Of a stretch of 64,000 bases of DNA, positions 56,361 to 64,000 are shown piece by piece. The notes beneath the pieces are model-generated. The model saw nothing but the letters and a program-made list of their open reading frames with translations. It did not search any database and was not told where the DNA came from. This stretch comes from Pseudomonas sp. CCC3.1. GTDB lineage: Bacteria > Pseudomonadota > Gammaproteobacteria > Pseudomonadales > Pseudomonadaceae. The translations under genes were made by a program, and so were the position numbers. Numbering within the stretch: position 1 is the stretch's first letter; every line of letters begins with the position of its first letter. The DNA lies in NCBI RefSeq assembly GCF_034347405.1, contig NZ_CP133778.1, positions 4,656,501 through 4,720,500 on the forward strand. The letters run 5' to 3'.

Positions 56361-57315
56361 TAAGCCCCCTGCGAACCTGGTCTGGGAAACCGCGCTGGAC
56401 TGGCTGCTGCTGATTCAGCAAAACCCCCACGACCCCGAGCTCAACCGACGCCTGAATGACTGGCGTGCCAGCGCCCCCGAACATGACGCGGCATGGCGCA
56501 AGGCGCAGAAAGTCTGGCAACTGAGCGGCGCCGCCCTGAATTTGCCGAACGCGACAAGCGCCGCTGCGCCGACCACGCCAGCGCCTCGTCGCTTCAGCCG
56601 CCGCCAACACTCATGGATGGGCGCCGCCGCCGCGGCCTGCGCAGTGTGTATGCTCTTGCCCGACTGGCAAGCCCTGCGGGCCGATTACCGCAGTCCTATC
56701 GCCGAACATCGCGACATCACGCTCAGCGACGGCAGCCACATGCTGCTCGACAGCAACAGCGTGGCCGACGTGCAATTCGACCCCGCGCAGCGACAAGTCA
56801 CGCTGCTACGGGGCCAAGCCTTTTTCTCGGTCAAATCCGAGCCAGACCGCGCGTTTTACGTCAACGCCGGGCAAGTGCGGGTTCGTGTGACCGGCACCGC
56901 CTTTGCCGTCAGCGTGGAAAACGATGAGGTACAGGTCAGCGTTGAAAGCGGCACTGTCGCCGTAAAAACCCCTGCTGCGCCGCAACCCTCCAGCCTTCAT
57001 CACGGCGATCACTTGAGCTACAGCGCCAAAGACAATCAAACCCGGCTCGCGCAATGGCCCAATGAGTCCATTGCCCCTTGGCGTCGCTGGCAACTGGTTG
57101 CCGTCGATCAATCCGTGGAAGACGTCATCAAACAACTGCGTCGCTATCAGCCCGGCCTGATCCTGCTGACAGACAAAACCCTGGGCCAACGCCGCATTAC
57201 CGCCGCCCTGAACTTGCGTGACCCAAAACGCGCCTTGCAGGCCGCTATCGCCCCGCTGGGTGGCGCCGTGCAAGACAGCCTGCCGTATGCCTTGATCGTT
57301 ACCGACGCGCCGTAA
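56353..57315 (+). CDS. FecR-family anti-sigma/signal transducer
   Basis: A 320-aa inner-membrane protein. The N-terminal cytoplasmic part (about residues 1-75) should hold the ECF sigma factor. One membrane helix follows (WMGAAAAACAVCMLLPDW, about 78-96), then a periplasmic FecR domain beginning HRDITLSDGSHMLLDSNS. Its C-terminal secretin/TonB short N-terminal-like domain (about 225-320, LVAVDQSVEDVIKQLRRYQPG) could touch the receptor's signalling domain. Start taken as the ATG at 56353; a GTG sits one codon earlier. Closely coupled to the sigma gene. Confidence 0.92.
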   Translation: MTDKPPANLVWETALDWLLLIQQNPHDPELNRRLNDWRASAPEHDAAWRKAQKVWQLSGAALNLPNATSAAAPTTPAPRRFSRRQHSWMGAAAAACAVCMLLPDWQALRADYRSPIAEHRDITLSDGSHMLLDSNSVADVQFDPAQRQVTLLRGQAFFSVKSEPDRAFYVNAGQVRVRVTGTAFAVSVENDEVQVSVESGTVAVKTPAAPQPSSLHHGDHLSYSAKDNQTRLAQWPNESIAPWRRWQLVAVDQSVEDVIKQLRRYQPGLILLTDKTLGQRRITAALNLRDPKRALQAAIAPLGGAVQDSLPYALIVTDAP

Positions 57316-57335
57316 ATCTTTTTTCAACTATTTCT

Positions 57336-57362
57336 GGAAATCCTCAGCAGCCGAGAGTCTTT
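57336..57362 (+). promoter_or_regulatory. Candidate FecI-type promoter for the receptor gene
   Basis: GGAAAT (57336-57341) and GTCTTT (57357-57362), 15 bases apart, in the 113-base gap between the anti-sigma and receptor genes. FecI-dependent promoters have similar -35 and -10 boxes. This is a single-site match read by eye. Confidence 0.4.
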
Positions 57363-57428
57363 ACCTACGAACGTCACTGATAAAGATTCGCATTAGTGAC
57401 CAAGGCGTTTCATTTCGTAGGTCCTCTC

Positions 57429-60170
57429 ATGCCTTCTCTGCGTTTGCGTTGCGTCCGATCCCTGTCTTTGGGCCTGCTGCTGGGTTTACCCGCACTGACC
57501 CTCGCCTCCCAGGCTGAATCCAGCCTTCAGCATTACCAGATAGCCGCCCAGCCGCTGGCCGCCGCACTGATTGCGTTTTCGCAGCAATCCGGCTGGCAGG
57601 TCAGCGCAGAAAGCGCCCTGCTCACCGGCCTGAGCAGCTCGCCGGTGAATGGCAACCTAGACCCGGAACACGCTTTGGCTCGCCTGTTGCACTCCAGCGG
57701 CCTGCAATGGGAAGTCACCTCGCCTGACAGCGCATCAGTTCTGCCGCCGACCGACAGCGATGTCTTGCAGATCAAAAGCACACCGATTACCGCGATGGAC
57801 GCCGTTTTCCAGGGCGAACACGTGATAGACCGGCAAATGATCGAGAACCTGCCTTCAGGCAATGGCGATATAACCAGCTTGCTGCGCACCAACCCCAACG
57901 TACAGTTCGACAACAATCAGCTCAGCAGCAAGACACCCGGCGAAATAGCCCCGGCCGATATCAGCATCAACGGCGCACGCCCGTGGCAGAACCTGTTTGT
58001 GGTCGACGGCATGAGCATGAACAACGACCTCGACCCCGGCAACAGCAACGATGATTTCGATGAGTTGCCGGGGCGCAGCCAGGGCATGGCCCTGGACACT
58101 GATTTGCTAGAAAACATCCGTGTCTATGACAGCAACATTCCGGTGGAATTTGGCGGCTTTAACGGTGGCGTGGTCGAGGCCAACACCCGCGACCCCAAGA
58201 AAGACTTCCACGGCAAATTGTCGGTGCAAATGTCGCGCTCCGAGTGGACCCGCTACCACCTGAATGAAGACGACCCCGACCTTGAAAGCTTCAAAGCGGG
58301 CTTCGGCAACAGCAGCCAGCCCGAGTTTAAAAAGATCATTACCCGCGCCACCCTCGAAGGGCATGTGACGGACAACTTCGGCTTGCTAGGCAGTTTCTCG
58401 CGTAAAGACTCGACCATTCCGACCCGGGTCTTTGCCATTTCCAACCAAACCGAGACCGCCAACGCCGCCGAAACTCAGACACGGCGCATCGATAACTACT
58501 TCCTCAAGGCCGTCTGGCAGGTCAATGACGACTGGAAGCTCGACGTCAGCCTGACCCACGCCCCGGAAACCGCCAAAACCTTTGGCCCCAACTCGCTGCT
58601 CTCCGCTCGCGAGATGGAAGCTGGCGGCGACAGCCTCAGCGCACGGCTGGTATGGAATGCGCCACTGGCCCGGGTCGAACAAAACCTCAGCTGGAGCGAA
58701 CTGCATACCTCACGCTATTCCGACAGCGACTACATGGTGCTGTGGCGCACGTCGACCACCAAAGACTGGAGCACCTCGGCTTTCGCCACTGAAGGCGGCT
58801 TTGGCGACATCGAAGAAAACCAGAAAACCCTGGCCTACAAACTCAAGGCCGACTGGAACAGCTTCCAGTGGCTGGGCATCGACCACTCGCTGCAAACCGG
58901 CCTGGAGCTGTCGCAAAGCTCAGCCAGCTATGAGCGCAACAAGCCTTACAGCAGCTACAGCGTCGCCAGCACCGATACCTGCGTGGGCAACGACGCCTAT
59001 TGCTCCATCGGCCAGACCGCCAATGGCTGGAACGGCCAATACGCCAACAAGATGACCCTGACCCAAGGCAAAGTCGCCTTCGACACGCGCTCGTGGGCGT
59101 TATACCTGCAAGATGAAATGCGCTACAAACGCCTCACCGTGCGGCCCGGCGTGCGCATCGACGGCGATAACTACATGAGCCAGACCACCGTGGCGCCGCG
59201 TCTGGCCATTGAACTGGACGTGTTTGGCGACAACAAAACCCACCTCATCGGCGGCGCCAACCGTTACTACGGGCGCAATCTGTACGCCTACCGTCTGCGC
59301 GACGGCATCGCCGCCATGGGCACCGAATACAGCCGCGCCAGCCAGACCGCTGACTGGGTGATGGGCAAACAAAACGCCAATGACAGCCAGTTCAACCAGT
59401 TGAAGGTGCCCTATGACGATGAGCTGACACTGGGCCTGAGCCATGTGCAGTGGGACACCGAATTTGCTGTCAAATACGTCAAGCGCATGGGCCGCCAGCA
59501 AGTCAGCCGCGCCTGGGGCGCGCAAATCGGCCAGCCTTCCGAAGACACTGGCACCCTGGCGGCCAACTACTACACCTATTACAACGGCGGCAAAAGCGAC
59601 GCCGACATCTACACCCTGACCATCACCCCGCTGCAAGCCTTTACCCTGGGCAGCACCCGCACCTCGGGCCAGTTCGCCATGGACTGGAGCAAGGTCAATA
59701 ACACCGGCCTGTCGAACTACAACGCCAGCATCGGCGCCATTTACGTTGAAGACCCGACGATCCAGTACGACGGCAAGTTCATGAAGTATTCCGACATGCC
59801 CGCGACCAACTACAACCGCCCGTGGACAGCACGCCTGACGACCATCACCGAAATCGCCCCGTTGAACCTGACCTGGAGTCATTTCCTGCGCTATCGCGAT
59901 GGCTATCGCCGGATTGCCGCCACGGGCAAGAAAGTCGTGCATGAAGGCTCCGACGCCTATGTGTGGGCCGAAACACCGTATTCCGGCGCACTGACCTGGG
60001 ACACCCGGCTGGCCTGGCAAATGCCCACAGGCAAAGACCAAGCCGTGTTCGTCAACCTCGACGTCACCAACCTGCTGGACAAACAAATCGTCGGCGCCAC
60101 CGAAACGAGCGGCCTGCCCACCTTTGAAGTCGGGCGCCAATTCATGCTCGAAGTGGGGTACACATTTTGA
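57429..60170 (+). CDS. TonB-dependent outer-membrane receptor with STN signalling domain
   Basis: A 913-aa receptor. Signal peptide about residues 1-27. A secretin/TonB short N-terminal (STN) domain follows (LQHYQIAAQPLAAALIAFSQQSGW), as expected for a receptor that signals through FecR. The plug spans about 115-240, with DGMSMNNDLDPG and FGGFNGGVVEANTRDP instead of the usual siderophore-receptor wording. The barrel ends in VGYTF with the terminal aromatic residue. I chose the ATG at 57429; a GTG at 57396 would spoil the signal peptide. The ligand is unknown. The peroxidase gene overlaps its stop. Confidence 0.9.
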   Translation: MPSLRLRCVRSLSLGLLLGLPALTLASQAESSLQHYQIAAQPLAAALIAFSQQSGWQVSAESALLTGLSSSPVNGNLDPEHALARLLHSSGLQWEVTSPDSASVLPPTDSDVLQIKSTPITAMDAVFQGEHVIDRQMIENLPSGNGDITSLLRTNPNVQFDNNQLSSKTPGEIAPADISINGARPWQNLFVVDGMSMNNDLDPGNSNDDFDELPGRSQGMALDTDLLENIRVYDSNIPVEFGGFNGGVVEANTRDPKKDFHGKLSVQMSRSEWTRYHLNEDDPDLESFKAGFGNSSQPEFKKIITRATLEGHVTDNFGLLGSFSRKDSTIPTRVFAISNQTETANAAETQTRRIDNYFLKAVWQVNDDWKLDVSLTHAPETAKTFGPNSLLSAREMEAGGDSLSARLVWNAPLARVEQNLSWSELHTSRYSDSDYMVLWRTSTTKDWSTSAFATEGGFGDIEENQKTLAYKLKADWNSFQWLGIDHSLQTGLELSQSSASYERNKPYSSYSVASTDTCVGNDAYCSIGQTANGWNGQYANKMTLTQGKVAFDTRSWALYLQDEMRYKRLTVRPGVRIDGDNYMSQTTVAPRLAIELDVFGDNKTHLIGGANRYYGRNLYAYRLRDGIAAMGTEYSRASQTADWVMGKQNANDSQFNQLKVPYDDELTLGLSHVQWDTEFAVKYVKRMGRQQVSRAWGAQIGQPSEDTGTLAANYYTYYNGGKSDADIYTLTITPLQAFTLGSTRTSGQFAMDWSKVNNTGLSNYNASIGAIYVEDPTIQYDGKFMKYSDMPATNYNRPWTARLTTITEIAPLNLTWSHFLRYRDGYRRIAATGKKVVHEGSDAYVWAETPYSGALTWDTRLAWQMPTGKDQAVFVNLDVTNLLDKQIVGATETSGLPTFEVGRQFMLEVGYTF

Positions 60171-61273
60171 ACAGCCTGACCGCCTGCTTCAGCGCTGCAC
60201 TGGCGTTGAGCTGCCTCGACGCCCAAGCAGCAAGCGCTTGCGATGAGAAGACCGCCCAGTACACGGCCTGCGTCGCCCAGCTGTATCGCCAACCTGTCGC
60301 CCAATGGCCCGCCCCGCAGGTAGACGCCGATGTGCACTGGCAAGAGATGGCCGCCCTGCCCGACCACGTCCCTGCACCGCCCGAAAACCCTTTCAGCGAC
60401 ACCAAGGCCGAGCTGGGCAAAAAGCTGTTTAACGACCCCAAACTGTCGCGCTCCGGGCAAATTGCCTGCGCGTCCTGCCACGAAGCCGACATGGCCTTTG
60501 CCGATGGTCGTCGGGTGTCGTTTGGCCATGACCGCCAGAGCGGCCGCCGCAATGCGCCCAGCCTGGTAATGAGTGGTTACAGCACCAACCTGTTTTGGGA
60601 TGGCCGGGGCGGCAGCCTTGAGCAGCAAGCTCTGCACCCTATCGTCGACCCCGTGGAAATGGCGTTTGATAGTGTGCAACTGCTCGAACGACTCAATGCC
60701 GATGCCGCCTACCGCGAACAGTTTGCCCAGGTGTTCGGCGCGGGCTCCATCACCACCGAGCACACCGGGCAAGCACTGGCCACTTACCAGCGCACCTTGG
60801 TCAAAGCCACGCGCAACACCGCCTTCGAGCAATTACTGCGCGGACGCCCGCAACGCATGAGCGATGAACAGCTTTACGGCCTGCACCTGTTTCGCACCAA
60901 AGCGCGCTGCATGAACTGCCACTTTGGCCCGGCACTCAGCGACGAACAGTTCCATAACGTGGGCCTGAGCTATTACGGGCGCAAATACGAAGACCTTGGG
61001 CGCTATGAAGTGACACGCCAGCCACAGGATGTGGGCGCTTTCCGCACCCCGTCATTGCGCCTGGTGATGAAAACTGCGCCCTGGATGCACAACGGCCTGT
61101 TCGTCAACATGGAAGGCACGCTGGCGTTCTACAACATGGGCATGCCGCGCCCGCGCCGCAACGCGCAACAAGCCAATGACCCGCTGTTTCCGAGCACCAG
61201 TGAACGTCTGAAAGCACTGAACCTGGACAAGGACGAACTGCGTGCGTTGCGCAGTTTTCTCGACACTCTGTAG
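60167..61273 (+). CDS. Di-heme cytochrome c peroxidase / MauG-family protein
   Basis: A 368-aa periplasmic protein. A short signal peptide precedes residue 22 or so (ALALSCLDAQAAS). Two heme c sites: CASCH (Cys101, Cys104, His105) and CMNCH (Cys248, Cys251, His252). FWDGRGGSLEQQALHPI (about 143-159) and RTPSLRLVMKTAPWMHNG are family signatures. Start is TTG overlapping the receptor stop (TTGA), so it is translationally coupled to it. Classical members reduce hydrogen peroxide; MauG/MbnH members instead oxidise a protein partner. Which one applies here cannot be decided. Confidence 0.88.
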   Translation: MNSLTACFSAALALSCLDAQAASACDEKTAQYTACVAQLYRQPVAQWPAPQVDADVHWQEMAALPDHVPAPPENPFSDTKAELGKKLFNDPKLSRSGQIACASCHEADMAFADGRRVSFGHDRQSGRRNAPSLVMSGYSTNLFWDGRGGSLEQQALHPIVDPVEMAFDSVQLLERLNADAAYREQFAQVFGAGSITTEHTGQALATYQRTLVKATRNTAFEQLLRGRPQRMSDEQLYGLHLFRTKARCMNCHFGPALSDEQFHNVGLSYYGRKYEDLGRYEVTRQPQDVGAFRTPSLRLVMKTAPWMHNGLFVNMEGTLAFYNMGMPRPRRNAQQANDPLFPSTSERLKALNLDKDELRALRSFLDTL

Positions 61274-61334
61274 AAGAATGAGCATCACAGAACGTCGCTT
61301 GGGCGCAATTGGACGCTGGGTCAAGCGCACTTGA

Positions 61335-61360
61335 GAAACAATATCGTTTATTATTGTTTC
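61335..61360. promoter_or_regulatory. Palindromic operator candidate upstream of the ABC binding-protein gene
   Basis: Perfect 9-bp arms GAAACAATA (61335-61343) and TATTGTTTC (61352-61360) around TCGTTTAT, with further pairing of CTTGA and CAAG outside. About 35 bases before the start codon. Very A/T-rich compared with the surroundings. Could be a Fur-like or other repressor site. Confidence 0.5.
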
Positions 61361-61394
61361 AAGTTTTGTAGTACCCAAGTGAGGAACCCAGCGA

Positions 61395-62417
61395 ATGATG
61401 CTCCGAAATACCCGGCTTGCGACATCCCTACTGCGCGGTCTGACTCTCTCCATTCTCGGTCTAGCACTGACCGCTCCCGCCTACGCTGCCGACCCTGTCA
61501 CCCTGACGCTGTACAACGGCCAGCATAAGGAGGTCGGCGACAACCTCGCCGCCGCCTTTGAGGCCAAGACCGGCATCCACGTCAACGTGCGCAAAGGCAG
61601 CAGCAACCAACTGGCCAGCCAGATCATGGAAGAAGGTGACCGCTCGCCCGCCGATGTGTTCTATGCCGAAGAATCGCCGCCGCTCAACAACCTCGGCGAG
61701 CAAGGTTTTCTGGCCAAGGCTGACGACAGCACCCTGCAAGCACTGCCCAAAGAATACGTGGCCGCCAATGGCACCTGGATCGGCGTCACCGCCCGCACCC
61801 GCGTCGTGGCGTTCAACCCCAAGTTGATCAAGGAAGAAGACCTGCCTAAGTCGGTACTCGATTTCGCAGACCCTGAATGGCAAGGCAAAGTCGGTTTCGT
61901 ACCCACCAGCGGCGCGTTTCAGGAACAAGCCGTGGCCATCATCAAGCTGCACGGACGTGATGCCGCAGAAGAATGGCTGACCGGTCTGCGCGCCTTCGGC
62001 AAGACCTACACCAACAACATGGTAGCGCTCAAGGCGGTGGAAAATGGCGAAGTCGCCACCGTTCTGGTGAACAACTATTACTGGTTTGCCCTGAAAAAAG
62101 AAAAAGGCGAACTGGACTCCAAACTGCACTACTTCACCGATGGCGATGCAGGCGGCTTGATCACCGTGTCCAGCGCTGGCGTGATCAAGGCCAGCAAACA
62201 CCCCAAAGAAGCCCAGCAACTGCTCGCCTACATGGCCAGCGAAGAGGGTCAGCGGGTGATCACCAACACCACCGCCGAATACCCGATGCGCAAAGGCATG
62301 GTTTCGGAGCGCGGTCTCAAGCCGTTTGATGAGCTGCAAGCACCGAAGATCACGCCAGCCGACCTGGGCAACGCCGAAGAAGCGCTGGACCTCGAACGCG
62401 AAACCGGCCTGCTCTGA
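61395..62417 (+). CDS. Fe(3+)-type ABC transporter substrate-binding protein
   Basis: A 340-aa periplasmic binding protein of the FbpA/SfuA/HitA type. Signal peptide about residues 1-30 (TLSILGLALTAPAYA). The mature protein starts DPVTLTLYNGQHKEVGDNLAAAFEAKTG. The iron-coordinating tyrosine pair typical of FbpA is visible in VNNYYWFALKK. A good GAGG ribosome site; an ATG one codon later is also possible. It overlaps the permease gene by one base, so they form one operon. Likely binds ferric iron after it is released from a carrier. Confidence 0.92.
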   Translation: MMLRNTRLATSLLRGLTLSILGLALTAPAYAADPVTLTLYNGQHKEVGDNLAAAFEAKTGIHVNVRKGSSNQLASQIMEEGDRSPADVFYAEESPPLNNLGEQGFLAKADDSTLQALPKEYVAANGTWIGVTARTRVVAFNPKLIKEEDLPKSVLDFADPEWQGKVGFVPTSGAFQEQAVAIIKLHGRDAAEEWLTGLRAFGKTYTNNMVALKAVENGEVATVLVNNYYWFALKKEKGELDSKLHYFTDGDAGGLITVSSAGVIKASKHPKEAQQLLAYMASEEGQRVITNTTAEYPMRKGMVSERGLKPFDELQAPKITPADLGNAEEALDLERETGLL

Positions 62418-63970
62418 TGCTCTCTGCTGCCCACCCCGCGCGCTACTCCCTGAAACGCAAAAGACCGTCGATCTGGCTGTTGCTGCCTGTCCTGTTGCTG
62501 GTCGGACTTAGCCTGCTGCCACTGCTGTATGTCGGCACCAAAGCCTGGCAAGCCGGGTGGGCGCAAGCGCTGAGCCTGCTCTGGCGGCCTTACGTGTTTG
62601 GCCTGATGCGCAACACGTTGTTGCTGATGGTCGGCGTGACCGTGACCTGCGCGCTGGTCGGGTTGTCGCTGGCCTGGTTGCTGGAACGCAGCAACTTGCC
62701 AGGGCGACGCCTGTGGGGCGTGATTCTGTGCCTGCCGTTTGCCGTCCCGGCGTTCGTCAGCAGCTTTACCTGGGTCTCGCTCAGCGCCAGCTTTGAAGGT
62801 CTAGGCGGGGCGATTCTGGTGATGAGCCTGTCCAAATACCCACTGATTTTTTTGCCGGTCGCCGCCACCTTGCGCAACCTCGATCCGGCCCTTGAAGAAT
62901 CAGCCCGCACCTTGGGTCAGAATCGCTGGGGGGTGTTTTTCAACATCACCCTGCCGCTGGTCTGGCCTTCGTTGCTGGCAGGCTCATTACTGATTGCTCT
63001 GCACATGCTGGTGGAATTCGGCGCGCTGTCGATCATCGGCCTGCAAACCTTCACCACCGCGATTTACCAGCAATTTGAGCTGGAGTTCAGCAACGCCAAT
63101 GCGGCGATGCTGTCTGCGGTGCTGCTGGTGATGTGCCTGAGCCTGTTGTGGCTGGAGCTGAAAGTACGCGGCAAAGGCCGACACATTCGCATCGGCCAAG
63201 GGGCTGCCAGACGCGCCGAACAAGTGCGACTGGGCAAGTGGTTATTGCTGGGGCAAGTGTATTGCTTGCTACTGGCAGTGATTGGCAGCGGCATTCCGCT
63301 GGGCATGCTGGTGTACTGGCTGGTCAAAGGCAGCTCGGCGGCATTCCCGGTGGCTGAGATTGGCGAAGCGCTGTTCTCGTCGTTGTCATTGGCACTGGGC
63401 GGCGCGGCACTGTGCCTGGTGCTGGCGGTGCCGGTGGGGTTGCTGGTGGTGCGCTACAAAGGCCAACTGGCCATCTGGGCCGAACGCCTGCCCTACCTGC
63501 TGCACGCGCTGCCCGGGCTGGTGATTGCGTTGGCGCTGGTGTACTTCTCGCTGCATTACGTGCCCGCGCTGTACCAGACCTCGGCATTGCTGCTGATCGC
63601 TTATGCGCTGCTGTTTTTGCCACTGGCACAGGCGCCGATCCGCACGGCGCTGAACAAAGCAGCGCCGCAACTGGAAGAAGCTGCGCGAACGTTGGGCGCT
63701 TCGTCGTTCTCGGCATTTTGCCGGGTGACGCTGCCGATCATCTTCCCGGCGCTGGGCGCAGCCTTCGCCCTAGTGTTTCTGGACGCCATGAAGGAACTGA
63801 CCGCGACCTTGCTGCTGAGCCCTACCGGGCTTAACACCTTGGCCACACAGGTCTGGTCGCACACCTCGAACATCGAGTTTGCGGCGGCGGCACCTTATGC
63901 GGCGTTGCTGATACTGGTGTCGGGATTGCCGGTGTATTTGCTGACAACGCGGATGTATTTGAGCCGCTGA
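62417..63970 (+). CDS. Fe(3+)-type ABC transporter permease, fused two-domain
   Basis: A 517-aa inner-membrane permease of the FbpB/SfuB type, with two homologous halves of about six helices each. Each half has the EAA loop: EESARTLGQNRWGVFFNITLPLVWPSL (about residues 158-184) and EEAARTLGASSFSAFCRVTLPIIFPAL (about 418-444). Starts with ATG overlapping the upstream TGA. No ATPase gene follows before the window ends; the next bases look like a REP sequence. Confidence 0.92.
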   Translation: MLSAAHPARYSLKRKRPSIWLLLPVLLLVGLSLLPLLYVGTKAWQAGWAQALSLLWRPYVFGLMRNTLLLMVGVTVTCALVGLSLAWLLERSNLPGRRLWGVILCLPFAVPAFVSSFTWVSLSASFEGLGGAILVMSLSKYPLIFLPVAATLRNLDPALEESARTLGQNRWGVFFNITLPLVWPSLLAGSLLIALHMLVEFGALSIIGLQTFTTAIYQQFELEFSNANAAMLSAVLLVMCLSLLWLELKVRGKGRHIRIGQGAARRAEQVRLGKWLLLGQVYCLLLAVIGSGIPLGMLVYWLVKGSSAAFPVAEIGEALFSSLSLALGGAALCLVLAVPVGLLVVRYKGQLAIWAERLPYLLHALPGLVIALALVYFSLHYVPALYQTSALLLIAYALLFLPLAQAPIRTALNKAAPQLEEAARTLGASSFSAFCRVTLPIIFPALGAAFALVFLDAMKELTATLLLSPTGLNTLATQVWSHTSNIEFAAAAPYAALLILVSGLPVYLLTTRMYLSR

Positions 63971-63976
63971 ACAGCA

Positions 63977-64000
63977 CGTGTAGTCGCTGACGAGGTACGA
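63977..64000. repeat. Start of a REP-type sequence, cut by the window end
   Basis: CGTGTAGTCGCTGACGAGGT resembles the left arm of the family B elements. Only one arm is visible. Confidence 0.35.

Overview
The window is a stretch of Pseudomonas chromosome, most likely from the P. fluorescens lineage. This rests on gene order, protein likeness to known Pseudomonas families and many short intergenic REP-type palindromes of the kind common in that group. From memory, much of the order (urease genes, Hsp70-like gene, ferritin, desT-ureEFG, branched-chain amino acid ABC genes, pncB-nadE, azurin, dnaB-rplI-rpsR-rpsF, rlmB-rnr) matches the P. aeruginosa PA4865-PA4937 interval. Most of it is therefore core backbone with a few accessory inserts.

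Layout. 1-3.5 kb: end of ureA, two GNAT acetyltransferases, ureB and ureC. 3.5-14 kb, minus strand: two tandem paralogous giant genes (1739 and 1736 codons) with a leucine-rich-repeat block and a C-terminal NEL-type E3 ubiquitin ligase-like domain; each has the same palindrome just upstream of its start. 14.2-24.6 kb: a histidine kinase, cbpA-cbpM, a YegD-like Hsp70, an AI-2E/PerM-family membrane protein, a PsiF-like protein, a divergent AraC regulator and EamA transporter, a ferritin-like protein and an AsmA-family protein. 24.9-28 kb: a small secreted repeat protein, a DesT-like regulator and ureEFG. 28-30 kb: an AGE-family epimerase and an SDR oxidoreductase, followed by about 740 bp of unusual intergenic DNA with diverged repeats and perfect DnaA-box 9-mers.

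30.8-36.1 kb: a complete branched-chain amino acid ABC importer (livFGMH plus binding protein). 36.4-40.4 kb: pipecolate/lysine catabolism genes (amaA, amaB and a divergent LysR regulator). 40.5-44.4 kb: pncB-nadE for NAD salvage, a short DUF1338 protein and azurin. 45-55 kb, minus strand: a YgiQ radical SAM protein, dnaB, rplI, a DUF2232 membrane protein, rpsR, rpsF, rlmB and rnr. 55.2-55.7 kb: two tRNA-Leu(CAG) genes, each with its own promoter and terminator. 55.8-61.3 kb: an ECF sigma / FecR / TonB receptor / di-heme peroxidase operon, with a candidate ECF promoter before the receptor. 61.4-64 kb: an Fe(3+)-type ABC binding protein and permease behind a palindromic operator candidate.

How the genes work together. 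ureABC (with ureD presumably to the left of the window) and ureEFG about 23 kb away jointly make active nickel urease. livFGMH-braC imports branched-chain amino acids. amaAB oxidise pipecolate to aminoadipate. The two right-end units look like metal uptake. The most unusual parts are the tandem NEL/LRR giants with their shared palindrome and the sigma/anti-sigma/receptor/di-heme peroxidase operon. No phage, insertion sequence, CRISPR array or rRNA was seen.
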